A stretch of 64,000 nucleotides of DNA from Pedobacter sp. HDW13 (GTDB lineage Bacteria; Bacteroidota; Bacteroidia; Sphingobacteriales; Sphingobacteriaceae). Below the pieces are notes generated by a model. The model saw only the letters and a list, made by a program, of their open reading frames with translations, had not been told where the DNA came from and did not search any database. Made by a program: the position numbers and the translations under genes. Below, one piece after another: positions 8,808-17,341 of this stretch (position 1 is its first letter; each line of letters starts with the position of its first letter). The DNA is taken from positions 4,340,001 through 4,404,000 of the forward strand of contig NZ_CP049868.1 in the NCBI RefSeq assembly GCF_011303555.1, in the 5' to 3' direction.

Positions 8808-9272
8808 TTATTTTAGTTGATTAACGATTTGTTGTAAACGGTTGTGTGCCATGTTAATGCCCTGTGCAAAAGGCATGGCCAGGATCTGATCGCGCACCTC
8901 AACCGAACGGTATACCACATGCATGGTTAGCTTGCTGGTAGCATCGGTAAGTTTTTCAAATTGTAAGTACTCCAGTTGCACGCCAAAAGGTGTATTTTCC
9001 ATTTCAAAAGTCCGCGTAATTTGCTGCTCTGGTGTAAATTCATGAATTACCCCGTTAAAGCCATGTTTATTACCCCGTGAGTCGGTGGTTTCGAACTGAT
9101 AACTGCCATGTTTATGGCTTTCGAGTTTTAATACTTTGGTTCCCATCCATTGTTCTACAATTTCTGGCTCTACATAAGCTTTAAAAAGGAGTTCAACCGG
9201 AAGCTCAAATTCTCTGGTAATGAGTATTTCCTGTTTGCCATTTTGGGCATCGATCTTTGTTTTCTGTTCCAT
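8808..9272 (-). CDS. SRPBCC/AHSA1-domain protein
   Basis: The protein has 154 residues and the START-like hydrophobic-pocket fold (activator of Hsp90 ATPase homologue 1-like). Typical words are ITREFELPVELLFKAYVEPEIVEQWMG at the N-terminus, then HGFNGVIHEFTPEQQITRTFEM and a C-terminal helix ending HNRLQQIVNQL. In bacteria these are usually small cytoplasmic ligand-binding proteins encoded beside an ArsR regulator. Here it starts one base after the ArsR stop codon, which suggests translational coupling. The ligand is unknown. Confidence 0.85.
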   Translation of the reverse strand: MEQKTKIDAQNGKQEILITREFELPVELLFKAYVEPEIVEQWMGTKVLKLESHKHGSYQFETTDSRGNKHGFNGVIHEFTPEQQITRTFEMENTPFGVQLEYLQFEKLTDATSKLTMHVVYRSVEVRDQILAMPFAQGINMAHNRLQQIVNQLK

Positions 9273-9273
9273 G

Positions 9274-9603
9274 TTAGTCTTTCTTTTTGACTTGATAAGC
9301 TTTCATTACTGATTCGAGTTTGTTAAAGCGATCATCCCACATCTGGCGGAAAGGCTCAATAAAATCGGCTACTTCTTTCATTTTTTTTGCATTAATGTAA
9401 TAGAAAACTTCCCGGCCATTTTGCTTTTGCTCCAGTAGTTCGCATTCGGTAAGGATTTGCAGGTGTTTAGAAACGGTGGGCCGGGCAGTATCGAAATTTG
9501 CAGCAATGGCTCCGGCGGTCATTGCCTGCGAGGCCACCAGCAAAAGGATTGCCCTGCGGGTAGGTTCTGCTATGGCCTGGAAAACATCTCTTCTTAAATT
9601 CAT
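9274..9603 (-). CDS. ArsR-family winged-helix repressor
   Basis: A 109-residue DNA-binding protein. The winged HTH covers about residues 8-85: FQAIAEPTRRAILLLVASQ, then the recognition region FDTARPTVSKHLQILTECELLEQKQNGREVFYYI. It has no cysteine pair of the metal-sensing ArsR/SmtB type, and it belongs to the subgroup that accompanies SRPBCC/AHSA1 genes. It is first in a five-gene operon (ArsR, SRPBCC, DoxX, YdeI, DUF4256). Two near-identical palindromes overlap its promoter just upstream, which indicates autoregulation. The inducer is not known. Confidence 0.88.
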   Translation of the reverse strand: MNLRRDVFQAIAEPTRRAILLLVASQAMTAGAIAANFDTARPTVSKHLQILTECELLEQKQNGREVFYYINAKKMKEVADFIEPFRQMWDDRFNKLESVMKAYQVKKKD

Positions 9604-9606
9604 TAT

Positions 9607-9648
9607 GTAGCTATTTGACTACAAATATATACGTAGCTATTTAACTAC
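9607..9648 (-). promoter_or_regulatory. Paired ArsR operators
   Basis: Two 16-bp sites, GTAGCTATTTGACTAC (9607-9622) and GTAGCTATTTAACTAC (9633-9648), differ at one base. Each is an inverted repeat with GTAG and CTAC ends. Their centres are 26 bp apart. One covers the start-site region next to the ArsR ATG and the other lies in the -7/-33 spacer, a classic layout for repression. Confidence 0.8.
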
Positions 9649-9653
9649 GCAAA
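9622..9653 (-). promoter_or_regulatory. Bacteroidota-type promoter of the ArsR operon
   Basis: On the minus strand TATATTTG (9629-9622) matches the TAnnTTTG -7 element exactly, and TTTG (9653-9650) lies 20 bp upstream at the -33 position. The transcript would begin about 10-15 bases before the ArsR ATG, leaving almost no leader. Confidence 0.75.
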
Positions 9654-9727
9654 TTTTTATTCATTTATTTTTAATAATGTGCTTCGCTTTCGTTAAAACA
9701 GGTACTTATGGGGTGTAATAAAAGAAA

Positions 9728-9759
9728 AAAGCCCAATAACCGTAAGGCTATTGAGCTTT
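9728..9759 (-). terminator. Intrinsic terminator after the TlpA-like gene
   Basis: Read on the minus strand, AAGCTCAATAGCC and GGTTATTGGGCTT form a stem with a TTAC loop and are followed by a T-rich tail. The hairpin lies 23 bases after the stop codon of the gene at 9782-12109. Confidence 0.75.
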
Positions 9760-9781
9760 ATAATTGGATTTTAAACAATAC

Positions 9782-12109
9782 TTAAAGTTGTTTTTCTAAA
9801 AGCTGCTTAATCTCTTTATTGTCTAAAAAGCCTAAATGTGGGTTAACCACCTTGCCTTCTTTGCTTACCAGCACCTGGTGTGGAATGCCGGTAATTTTAA
9901 ATTTGTCGGCAAGGTATCGCCAGGCATCATTGTCAAGTCTGTAATGCTGGCCTTTAATGTTGGGTGTCATATTCTGATAAGTAGCAAGTGGCGAGGTTTC
10001 GTTTGTGATGTAAACAAAGGCCACATTACTATCTTTCATCTCTTCTTTTAAAGGTTTTATCTCTTTTATTCCATTCAGGCAGGGGCCGCACCAGGTTGCC
10101 CAAAAATCAACCAGGATAACCTTGCCAGCATATTTGCCCATAATATTATCAAATATTTTATCGGCTTCAACTTTTGGTGTTTCATTTACAAAATATCCAC
10201 CAGCAGTTTTATTGATTTCAATCTGCTTTAAGATTTCATTGTTTTTTAGTTCGATATATTCTTTTAAGAAAGGATTGCTAATCTGTTGTTTGGCTAAGGC
10301 AAGGTGTTTTGTATCAAGTGGAGTTAGCTGAGATACAACGGGTTCTGTAATATCCTGCGATCGCATTAAATCAATCAAAATGCCCTGCTTAATACCGGTT
10401 GCCGAATCTAAAGTTGTGTAGTAGCGGTTCTTAAAAGCATTGCTTACAAAGTCATTGATAAAGCTTTTATGATCTGCATTCCATTTTTTTATTATCGGTG
10501 CGCTTGCACTATCTGTACTAAGACTTAAACCATTTTCGCTGATTAATTTTTCGAAAGCAATATCGTTTTTGCTCAGTTGCCCGCCACTCAATTTTAGTGC
10601 AGCTGTAATGTCTTTGTAATTGTATGTGTAGCTGTCCATTCTGAAGCCGGGTATAAATTTAATCCGGTTGATAAATGTACTGTAACTGTTAGAAATCACA
10701 TTCAGCTCATTGTTAAAATCGCTGTTGTTAATGAAGTTGTAATAATCGGCCGGGTAGGCTTCTACTTTAACTGTTGCTATATCTGGTAGTTTAAATGCAC
10801 TTCTGTAAGCATATTCATAATTCCAGTGGTATTCCATTATGCGGTTTGCATATTCCAAAAGAATGTCCTTTTTCTTTACCTGATAAGCTTTGGCCGAAAC
10901 TTTACCCAGTTGATTAAGCGAATCTAATTTAGTCTGTTCAATGGCTTGCAGGCCAAGTAGGTAGGTTTTATAATCGTTGGGTTTCATGTTCACCAGCATT
11001 TCTTGTATACGCTGGTAGTTATACTGGTCGATACTGTTTAATTGCCTCAGATTTTCATTCAATTGTGCGGCATTGCCAGTATATTTAATGGGGCCATTTC
11101 CCAATACCACAAAGAGTGTTTTGCCAGGCTCCAGATAGATGTCATTTTCATCCGCTACATCAGAACGCAAAAATACCCTTTGCAGATGGTACACTGGTAT
11201 TTTGCGGTAGAAGTAGCCATTAGGCTCAATATTAACCAGGGCATTTTCCTGCTCGCCAGTAATAATATTATCGATGGCCAGCATCAGGGTTTTGGTATTC
11301 AGTTTAGCTGAATAGTTTTTAATGTATCCGCTAAAAACAGCACTGTCGTTTTTTAATAGCGGAAGCTGATAAACTTCCTTACTTAAAATCTGTGCACAGC
11401 TTTCTTTATTACTGCTTAAGCGTGTTGAAAGCTTGCCTATGGTTAGGTTAAGCTCGTTGTCGGCCAGTTTTTCTATGGTAATTTGTTTGGTAGCCTTGTT
11501 GTTGCTTAGGGTAAGGCTGTAGTGGTCACCCTTTTGTGTAATTGCCTGGTAAGTCCAAGCCTGCTGATCGAGTACCACGGCTTTATTGTAAAAAGCGATG
11601 GTTAAATCGCTGTTTTTTAGGTTGTACCATTCGGTGTACAAAGAAGGAGGTAGGGGTGTTTGCTTTTTTATGAGTTCAATGTCGTAAATTTTCCAGCCAT
11701 CGCTGCTGTCTTCGCCGTAATCAATCATGCTGGTTGTGGTAGCTATTTTTGGGAAAATAAGTTCGTAGCTTGTTTTTCCGCTGGCAGGCATGATATACTG
11801 TTTGTTAAAAGGAATACCTTTTGTGGTTTTGATAAACAATTTTTCCTTTGCACCATTTACCTGTATATAGGTGTTTTTGGGAATGCGGATCCAATTTCCG
11901 GCAGGAGCAGTGGTTTCGAAGTTTAAAACGGTTGCGGTATCACTCAGGCTAATTTTAACAATTTTTAAGTTCGGGTTTTTTCCATCAAAGCCAACCAAGG
12001 GATCGGTAATCGTTTTTTGGGCTAAACTGGTTAAGCTAACTGGTGCTAGCAGGCAAGTTAAGGCCAGGCCTTTAAGCAGTTTGTTTAAGGGGGTGGGTGA
12101 GGAGTTCAT
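9782..12109 (-). CDS. TlpA-like secreted thioredoxin-fold protein with large N-terminal region
   Basis: A 775-residue exported protein. A signal peptide covers about residues 1-30 (LLKGLALTCLLAPVSLTSLAQ). A long region of about 600 residues follows with no motif I recognise; its second half is probably helical. The C-terminal thioredoxin domain (about 640-775) has VILVDFWATWCGPC with the CGPC redox pair at C674 and C677, then the cis-proline region ITGIPHQVLVSKEGK. It should act in the periplasm as a thiol-disulfide oxidoreductase, like the TlpA/ResA proteins that Bacteroidota often carry with large N-terminal extensions. It is monocistronic with its own terminator. The partner is not indicated by context. 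Confidence 0.82.
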   Translation of the reverse strand: MNSSPTPLNKLLKGLALTCLLAPVSLTSLAQKTITDPLVGFDGKNPNLKIVKISLSDTATVLNFETTAPAGNWIRIPKNTYIQVNGAKEKLFIKTTKGIPFNKQYIMPASGKTSYELIFPKIATTTSMIDYGEDSSDGWKIYDIELIKKQTPLPPSLYTEWYNLKNSDLTIAFYNKAVVLDQQAWTYQAITQKGDHYSLTLSNNKATKQITIEKLADNELNLTIGKLSTRLSSNKESCAQILSKEVYQLPLLKNDSAVFSGYIKNYSAKLNTKTLMLAIDNIITGEQENALVNIEPNGYFYRKIPVYHLQRVFLRSDVADENDIYLEPGKTLFVVLGNGPIKYTGNAAQLNENLRQLNSIDQYNYQRIQEMLVNMKPNDYKTYLLGLQAIEQTKLDSLNQLGKVSAKAYQVKKKDILLEYANRIMEYHWNYEYAYRSAFKLPDIATVKVEAYPADYYNFINNSDFNNELNVISNSYSTFINRIKFIPGFRMDSYTYNYKDITAALKLSGGQLSKNDIAFEKLISENGLSLSTDSASAPIIKKWNADHKSFINDFVSNAFKNRYYTTLDSATGIKQGILIDLMRSQDITEPVVSQLTPLDTKHLALAKQQISNPFLKEYIELKNNEILKQIEINKTAGGYFVNETPKVEADKIFDNIMGKYAGKVILVDFWATWCGPCLNGIKEIKPLKEEMKDSNVAFVYITNETSPLATYQNMTPNIKGQHYRLDNDAWRYLADKFKITGIPHQVLVSKEGKVVNPHLGFLDNKEIKQLLEKQL

Positions 12110-12298
12110 GGGTTGTTAATTTGATTAGACAACTAAATTAAATAATTAAGCTATCCCTAAGCCTTAAATAATGTTAATTTTTTTTGCAGGTACATGAAGG
12201 TGTAGATGAAGCGTAATAGGGATGCCCGGCGCTAAATAATTGTTTGAATTTTATAATCAATTATTTGAATTGCGTAATTTTAAGAAACAACTCTGCCT

Positions 12299-12306
12299 TA
12301 AATTTG
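12299..12306 (+). promoter_or_regulatory. Candidate -7 box of the alcohol dehydrogenase gene
   Basis: TAAATTTG matches TAnnTTTG, 30 bases before the ATG at 12337. No well-spaced TTG is present at -33, so this rests on the -7 element alone. Confidence 0.45.
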
Positions 12307-12336
12307 TAGGAGTATAATACTTTAAAATTTAAACTT

Positions 12337-13380
12337 ATGATAGCAACAAAAGGATATGCGGCGCAAAGCCCAACAACAGATCTTGCACCATGGAACTTCG
12401 AGCGTAGAGAAGTTGGGCCACATGATGTGCAGTTTGAAATACTTTTTTGTGGTGTTTGCCACTCCGATTTGCACCAGATTAAAAACGATTGGTTTCCAGG
12501 TATCTTTCCAATGGTTCCGGGGCATGAGATTGTTGGTCGTGTGGTTAAGGTTGGCGATCATGTAAAGAACTTTAAGGTTGGCGATTTAGCTGGAACAGGT
12601 TGTATGGTAGACGCCTGTATGGTTTGCGAAAACTGTAAGCAGGATTTAGAGCAATATTGCCTTGAAGGAAATACGCAAACCTATAATGGTTTAGAACGCG
12701 ATGGCAAAACACCTACCTACGGTGGATATTCGGATAGCATTGTGGTTAGGGAAGAGTTCGTGCTTAAAATTGCCGATAACTTAAATCTGGCTGCGGTTGC
12801 CCCATTATTGTGTGCCGGTATTACAACTTATTCTCCTCTACGTCATTGGAAGGTGGGTAAAGGCCATAAATTAGCGGTTTTAGGCTTGGGCGGATTGGGC
12901 CACATGGCTGTTAAATTTGGTGTAGCGTTTGGTGCAGAGGTAACGGTGTTAAGTACTTCGCCTAAAAAAGAAGCAGATGCTAAAAAACTGGGTGCTCATC
13001 ATTTTGTGGTGACTACCGATCCTGAACAGATAAAAGCTGCTACAGGTACATTCGATTTTATTCTGGATACCGTTTCGGCAGAGCACGATTTTAACATGTA
13101 CCTTTCTTTACTAAGAACAAACGGAATTCATATTTGTGTAGGCGTGCCACCAAAACCGGCAGAAATTGCTGCGTTTAGTTTATTGGGTGGCAGAAAAAGC
13201 CTGGCTGGTTCTGGTATCGGGGGTATTAAAGAAACTCAGGAAATGCTTGATTTCTGTGCCGCCAATAATATTGTTTCGGATATTGAAATGATTGATATCA
13301 AAGATATTCATAATGCATACGAACGCATGGAAAAAGGCGACGTACGTTATCGCTTTGTGATTGATATGGCTACTTTGTAA
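12337..13380 (+). CDS. Zinc-dependent NAD(P) alcohol dehydrogenase (YahK/cinnamyl-type)
   Basis: A 347-residue cytoplasmic medium-chain dehydrogenase that interconverts aldehydes and alcohols with NAD(P)H. Catalytic zinc ligands are visible as C41 in CGVCHSDLH and H63 in PGHEIVG. The structural zinc site is C95, C98, C101 and C109. The nucleotide-binding motif is LGLGGLGHMAVKFG, followed by STSPKKEADAKKLGA, where STS after the second strand is typical of NADP-preferring members. Length and start are normal for the YahK/CAD group. The gene stands alone, divergent from the TlpA-like gene, with a terminator at 13403. The physiological aldehyde is unknown. Confidence 0.93.
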   Translation: MIATKGYAAQSPTTDLAPWNFERREVGPHDVQFEILFCGVCHSDLHQIKNDWFPGIFPMVPGHEIVGRVVKVGDHVKNFKVGDLAGTGCMVDACMVCENCKQDLEQYCLEGNTQTYNGLERDGKTPTYGGYSDSIVVREEFVLKIADNLNLAAVAPLLCAGITTYSPLRHWKVGKGHKLAVLGLGGLGHMAVKFGVAFGAEVTVLSTSPKKEADAKKLGAHHFVVTTDPEQIKAATGTFDFILDTVSAEHDFNMYLSLLRTNGIHICVGVPPKPAEIAAFSLLGGRKSLAGSGIGGIKETQEMLDFCAANNIVSDIEMIDIKDIHNAYERMEKGDVRYRFVIDMATL

Positions 13381-13402
13381 TCTGCCTGATTATTCAACAG
13401 GG

Positions 13403-13435
13403 AAAAACCGGAGCAATGATTGTTCCGGTTTTTTT
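13403..13435 (+). terminator. Intrinsic terminator after the alcohol dehydrogenase
   Basis: AAAAACCGGAGCAA (13403-13416) pairs with TTGTTCCGGTTTTT (13420-13433) with one wobble, and is followed by a T-run. It lies 23 bases after the stop. Confidence 0.85.
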
Positions 13436-13569
13436 GTTTAACCAGTCAACTGCAATAGATCTCGGGCTTCGTTGCGTGCTGCTTAAAGTCGTCATCAGGG
13501 AAGTTCAATTAACCAGCTAACCAACTAAAGAGACCAGCTAATGAACCAATGACCAATGAACAATTCAAC

Positions 13570-14037
13570 CTATAATGCATACGCCGTCTCCGCCTTCGAT
13601 TGCGAAAGCACTAAAAAACTCTGAATATTACCCACATAAGCCAGGGTACCAATATTATCCCTTAAAAAATTATTATAAGAAACCATATCCGGCATGGCTA
13701 CCTTTAGCATAAAATCGAAATGCCCGGTTAGGTGGTAACATTCCATTACTTCAGGGTATTTATCCATTTCGGCTTTAAAAGCTCTGATCACATCTTCTGA
13801 ATGGAGGTTAAGTTGAATGTGTGGAAAGGCGATGAAATGAGATCTCAGCTTGTCAATATCAACTAGGGCTACTGTCGATTTGATGTAGCCATTCGTTCTG
13901 AGCTTTTTAATGCGCTCAACTATGTGCGTCATGCTTTTTCTAAGCTTTCCCGAAACTTCCTTGTAGGTTAATAATCCATCGCGTTGTAAAAGGTTTAGGA
14001 TTTCAATATCGGTCTGATCAACTTTTGGCGGCTGCAT
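13570..14037 (-). CDS. Lrp/AsnC-family transcriptional regulator
   Basis: A 155-residue protein with an N-terminal HTH (DQTDIEILNLLQRDGLLTYKEVSGKLRKSMTHIVERIKKL, about residues 7-47) and a C-terminal RAM/AsnC ligand-binding domain (from about 65, with MECYHLTGHFDFMLKVAMPDM). Members sense amino acids and act as dimers or octamers. It diverges from serC across 323 bases that contain two copies of a 12-bp sequence, so control of serine synthesis or of itself is plausible. The amino acid sensed is not predictable here. Confidence 0.9.
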   Translation of the reverse strand: MQPPKVDQTDIEILNLLQRDGLLTYKEVSGKLRKSMTHIVERIKKLRTNGYIKSTVALVDIDKLRSHFIAFPHIQLNLHSEDVIRAFKAEMDKYPEVMECYHLTGHFDFMLKVAMPDMVSYNNFLRDNIGTLAYVGNIQSFLVLSQSKAETAYAL

Positions 14038-14042
14038 GTAAA

Positions 14043-14155
14043 TACTTAGTGTATAATTGTATATTTTTTGTTCGCTTTTGTAAAGACTAAAAATAGTTAA
14101 ATTAATTATATTTAAGTTAATTTATTGTCAATACTGATTAAGTTACTTAGTGTAT
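14043..14155. promoter_or_regulatory. Two exact copies of TACTTAGTGTAT in the lrp-serC intergenic region
   Basis: The 12-mer lies at 14043-14054 and again at 14144-14155, 101 bp apart on the same strand. The second is followed by TTAATACATTAATA, giving partial dyad symmetry. Such repeats in an AT-rich region between an Lrp gene and a biosynthetic gene are candidate Lrp sites. No promoter box could be placed confidently in the rest of this gap (14038-14360). Confidence 0.45.
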
Positions 14156-14360
14156 TTAATACATTAATAGTGAAATTTTGTGGATGCCAATAAGAATTAT
14201 ATTCTGTTGGCTTGTTTTCTTAGCCAAATAAACCAAATTTTTGGGATGTTAAGGGGTTTGAAAAAAATAATTTTTATCAAAAAAATAGCTTGTTACTGTA
14301 TAATTTGCTTAACTGCTGATCTTTATGTCGTAAATTATTAAACCAAATATTGTATTTCTC

Positions 14361-15458
14361 ATGCTTAAAAAACACAACTTCGGCGCAGGTCCTTGCATAT
14401 TGCCATCGACTGTAATGGAACAAGCTGCCCAGGCGGTTATCAACTGGAATGGGATGGGTTTGTCTATTTTGGAGGTTTCTCACCGATCGCCTGAATTTGA
14501 GGAAGTGGTACTTAAAACACAGTTGCTGGTCCGCGAGTTATTGTCTGTTCCCGATCACTATTCAGTACTTTTTTTACAGGGCGGAGCAAGTACACAATTT
14601 GCCATGATTCCAATGAACTTTTTAAGTGCAGGAAAAAAAGCAGCTTATCTCGATACCGGTTATTTTGCAATAAAAGCCATTAAAGAGGCTAGGTTATTTG
14701 GTGAAGTAGATGTTGTAGCATCTTCGAAAGATAAAGACTATGCCTATATTCCAGATCATCATGATGTGGATGCCGAATCTGCCTATATGCATTATACCTC
14801 AAATAATACGATTGAAGGAACAGAGATATTTAATTTTTCAGCCAGTGGTGTTCCATTGGTATGCGATATGTCCTCAGATATTTTTTCGAGAAAAATTAAT
14901 GTAAGTGATTTTGACCTGATTTATGCAGGTGCGCAAAAGAATATGGGACCAGCAGGCATGACCCTGGTTATTGCTAAAAATGAATTTCTAGATCGTGCAA
15001 AGAAGGAAATTCCATCTATGATGGACTACCGTATATTTCGCGATAACATGAGCATGTACAATACACCGCCAGTATTTTCTATTTATGTTGCCATGCTTAA
15101 TCTTTTATGGCTTAGAGATCAGGGTGGGGTAAGTGGAATCGAGCGTTGTAATATCGAGAAGGCAAAACTGTTATATGCCGAAATAGACCGGAATCCACTT
15201 TTTTATGGTACTGCGCAGGTTGCACACCGCTCTCGGATGAATGTTACTTTTCAGGCAATTGATAAAGAAGTAGAGCAGGCATTTTCAAAATTTGTAGCCG
15301 AAAAAGGCATCGTGGGGATTAAAGGTTACCGTACCGTTGGCGGCTTCCGTGCATCACTTTACAATGCACTTCCCTTATCAAGCGTAGCAGTATTGGTAGA
15401 GGCCATGGTTAGTTTCGAAAAAATATACAGTGATAAAACAGTTCTTGAACTCGAATAA
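14361..15458 (+). CDS. serC: Phosphoserine aminotransferase
   Basis: This PLP enzyme converts 3-phosphohydroxypyruvate and glutamate to phosphoserine and 2-oxoglutarate, the second step of serine synthesis. It can also act in vitamin B6 synthesis. The protein has 365 residues. It opens with KKHNFGAGPCILPSTVMEQAA, has the phosphate-binding word LQGGASTQFAMIPMN and the PLP lysine K193 in AGAQKNMGPAGM, and ends with the conserved VGGFRASLYNALPLSSVAVLVE. The DUF1015 gene follows by 12 bases. In many Bacteroidota serA lies between these two genes; here it is absent. Confidence 0.96.
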   Translation: MLKKHNFGAGPCILPSTVMEQAAQAVINWNGMGLSILEVSHRSPEFEEVVLKTQLLVRELLSVPDHYSVLFLQGGASTQFAMIPMNFLSAGKKAAYLDTGYFAIKAIKEARLFGEVDVVASSKDKDYAYIPDHHDVDAESAYMHYTSNNTIEGTEIFNFSASGVPLVCDMSSDIFSRKINVSDFDLIYAGAQKNMGPAGMTLVIAKNEFLDRAKKEIPSMMDYRIFRDNMSMYNTPPVFSIYVAMLNLLWLRDQGGVSGIERCNIEKAKLLYAEIDRNPLFYGTAQVAHRSRMNVTFQAIDKEVEQAFSKFVAEKGIVGIKGYRTVGGFRASLYNALPLSSVAVLVEAMVSFEKIYSDKTVLELE

Positions 15459-15470
15459 ATCTATAAAAAG

Positions 15471-16592
15471 ATGATAAAAATTTCTCCTCTAAAGGCATTA
15501 AGGCCAGGGAAAGGCATTTTTGATCTGATGATCTCTGACCAGGTAAATGGTAAGGGACATAAAAATGAACAGCTTTCTTTTGAAGATATCATTAATTTGT
15601 TTGGATGTGCTTTGGACGATCAACCAGCCATTTATATTTACGAAGTTCGTGGTGATGCAGGCGTAATGCGTGGTGTTTGGGCCACTATCGATCTTTCTGA
15701 AACGGCAGCTGAAGCCATTAAGAGACATGAAGAAACTGTATCGTCGAAAGTAGAATTGCTTAAAGCCGATAGGAGGAGTAAGACCACAGAAAAATCGCCT
15801 ATATTATTGGTGCATAAGAAAGATAAAGCTTTAGATGCATTGATTGATTATGTGGTGCGCACGCGCAAACCGCTGGCTACCGAGTGGTCGCAAATGGGAC
15901 ATTTTCTATATCAGGTACTCGAAGAAGAGGTGATTGAAAAATTTGTGCACCAGTTTAAAGCAATTGAAGCCGTTTACCTGGCCGATGGGCATCACCGCCT
16001 GGAAGCCGCCTGCTCCCTTCAAAAAAATATCCCTCAGCAAATCAGCTCGCTCTTTGTTTCTGCCGATGTAATTTCGATAGCCCCTTTTCACAGGATTGTT
16101 TCTGCTACCGATATTTCATGGCCAATACTGATGGAAAAGCTTGGCCAATATTATTACATTTCAAAAATCCCCAATAATAAACCTTACAAACCCGATCAGA
16201 AAAACAGGCTGGGACTTTGTTTTCAGGGAGAGTGGTATCAACTCGATTTAAATAAAGCTTGGGGATCGCTATCTGTTAAGCCCGATACGGTGATTTTGCA
16301 GGAGATGATTCTTTCGGAAGTGCTGGGGATACATCAACCTAAAGAAGATGAAAGGCTAACCTGTTTTCCCGATTGCAAATGGCCTCAGTTTCTCAGCCAA
16401 TTGAGCAATGATACCCGGGCTATTGGTTTTTCTCTTTTTGCCATGACCGCCGATGCTTTTATTGCAGCCGCAGAAAAGGCTGAGTTTTTGCCACCCAAAT
16501 CTACCTGGATCGCTCCTAAAGTTCCGCAAGGCTTTATGGCAAGCAGCCCCGTAGCCATTACGGCAAAAGGAGAACAGTTACGGATGAATTAA
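15471..16592 (+). CDS. DUF1015 family protein
   Basis: A 373-residue cytoplasmic protein of the DUF1015 family, recognised by the opening ISPLKALRPGKG, the segment AIYIYEVRGDAGVMRGVWATIDL and the hallmark VYLADGHHRLEAA near residue 175. The family is widely linked to serC/serA but has no proven reaction; the conserved DGHHR suggests an active site or metal site. Members elsewhere are about 400 residues, so this copy is slightly short. It is probably co-transcribed with serC (12-base gap) and followed 13 bases later by a 31-codon membrane ORF. Confidence 0.85.
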   Translation: MIKISPLKALRPGKGIFDLMISDQVNGKGHKNEQLSFEDIINLFGCALDDQPAIYIYEVRGDAGVMRGVWATIDLSETAAEAIKRHEETVSSKVELLKADRRSKTTEKSPILLVHKKDKALDALIDYVVRTRKPLATEWSQMGHFLYQVLEEEVIEKFVHQFKAIEAVYLADGHHRLEAACSLQKNIPQQISSLFVSADVISIAPFHRIVSATDISWPILMEKLGQYYYISKIPNNKPYKPDQKNRLGLCFQGEWYQLDLNKAWGSLSVKPDTVILQEMILSEVLGIHQPKEDERLTCFPDCKWPQFLSQLSNDTRAIGFSLFAMTADAFIAAAEKAEFLPPKSTWIAPKVPQGFMASSPVAITAKGEQLRMN

Positions 16593-16605
16593 TAAAATAA
16601 ATGCA

Positions 16606-16701
16606 ATGTTCGATCTCGATTTAGAAAGCATAGGACAAGTAACCGCCACGGTGTTAATTGTTGGCTTTTTTGTAGTCGCCTGGTATAAAAGGCGGTATTA
16701 A
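16606..16701 (+). CDS. 31-residue single-pass membrane peptide
   Basis: The ORF begins 13 bases after the DUF1015 stop. It encodes an acidic N-terminus (MFDLDLESIGQ), one clear hydrophobic helix (about 12-26, VTATVLIVGFFVVAW) and a basic tail (YKRRY), which by the positive-inside rule would face the cytoplasm. A real small membrane protein is likely because of the tight spacing, the balanced helix and the charged ends, but no family can be assigned. It could also be chance coding. Confidence 0.5.
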   Translation: MFDLDLESIGQVTATVLIVGFFVVAWYKRRY

Positions 16702-16759
16702 GGCAGGCTATGCCTTTAATAAAAGCTGTTGGAGCACCTTAATTCTTTGAAAGATAATA

Positions 16760-17341
16760 AGCCAGAATTTTTCCCTCAAATTACGCAGATTGAAACGGAG
16801 AGTTACAAGTAGATTAAAGAGAGCTGATTCTTCAGCGCATTAATAAATTGTGCTATTGATAAAATCTGCGGGAGATGATAAGTTGAAGTTTTTCCCTCAA
16901 ATTACCCAGATGAAAACGCAGAGTCGCAAGTAGATTAAAGGGAGCTCATTCTTTCAGCGTATTAATAAATTGTGCTATTAATAAAATCTGCGGTATCATC
17001 TTAAATCTGCGGGAGATGATAAGTTGAAATTTTTCCCGCAAATTACGCAGATTGAAACGTAGAGTTGCAAGTAGATTAAAGAGAGCTGATTCTTCGGCGT
17101 ATTTAATAAATTGTGCCTATTAATAAAATCTGCGGTATCACCTTAAATCTGCGGGAGATGATAAGTTGAAGTTTTTCCCGCAAATTACGCAGATTGAAAC
17201 GCAGAGTCGCAAGTAGATTAAAGGGAGCTCATTATTCATCGTATTAATAAATTGTGCCTATTAATAAAATCTGCGGTATCACCTTAAATCTGCGGGAGAT
17301 GATAGATTGAAATTTTCCCTGTAAATTACGCAGATTCATAA
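16760..17341. repeat. Long tandem repeat, about 140-bp unit, five copies
   Basis: The anchor TTCCCKCAAATTACSCAGAT recurs at about 16771, 16892, 17033, 17175 and 17315 (spacings 121, 141, 142 and 140). Each full unit carries GCAAGTAGATTAAAG, then TTAATAAATTGTGC, then AAAATCTGCGG. The first unit lacks an internal block and the last is truncated. CGCAAATTACGCAGATT and AATCTGCGG give each unit internal dyad symmetry, so each could fold as a hairpin. It fills the gap between the small membrane ORF and the next gene. I see no coding potential. Confidence 0.85.

Noticed and set aside
9274..10910. The nonapeptide KAYQVKKKD occurs in both the ArsR protein and the TlpA-like protein
   Set aside because: The DNA encoding the two copies differs and the flanking residues do not match, so it looks like chance rather than shared origin.
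16760..17341. Possible CRISPR array in the repeated region
   Set aside because: The units are about 140 bp with similar sequence throughout, not short repeats separated by unique spacers, and no cas gene is nearby.
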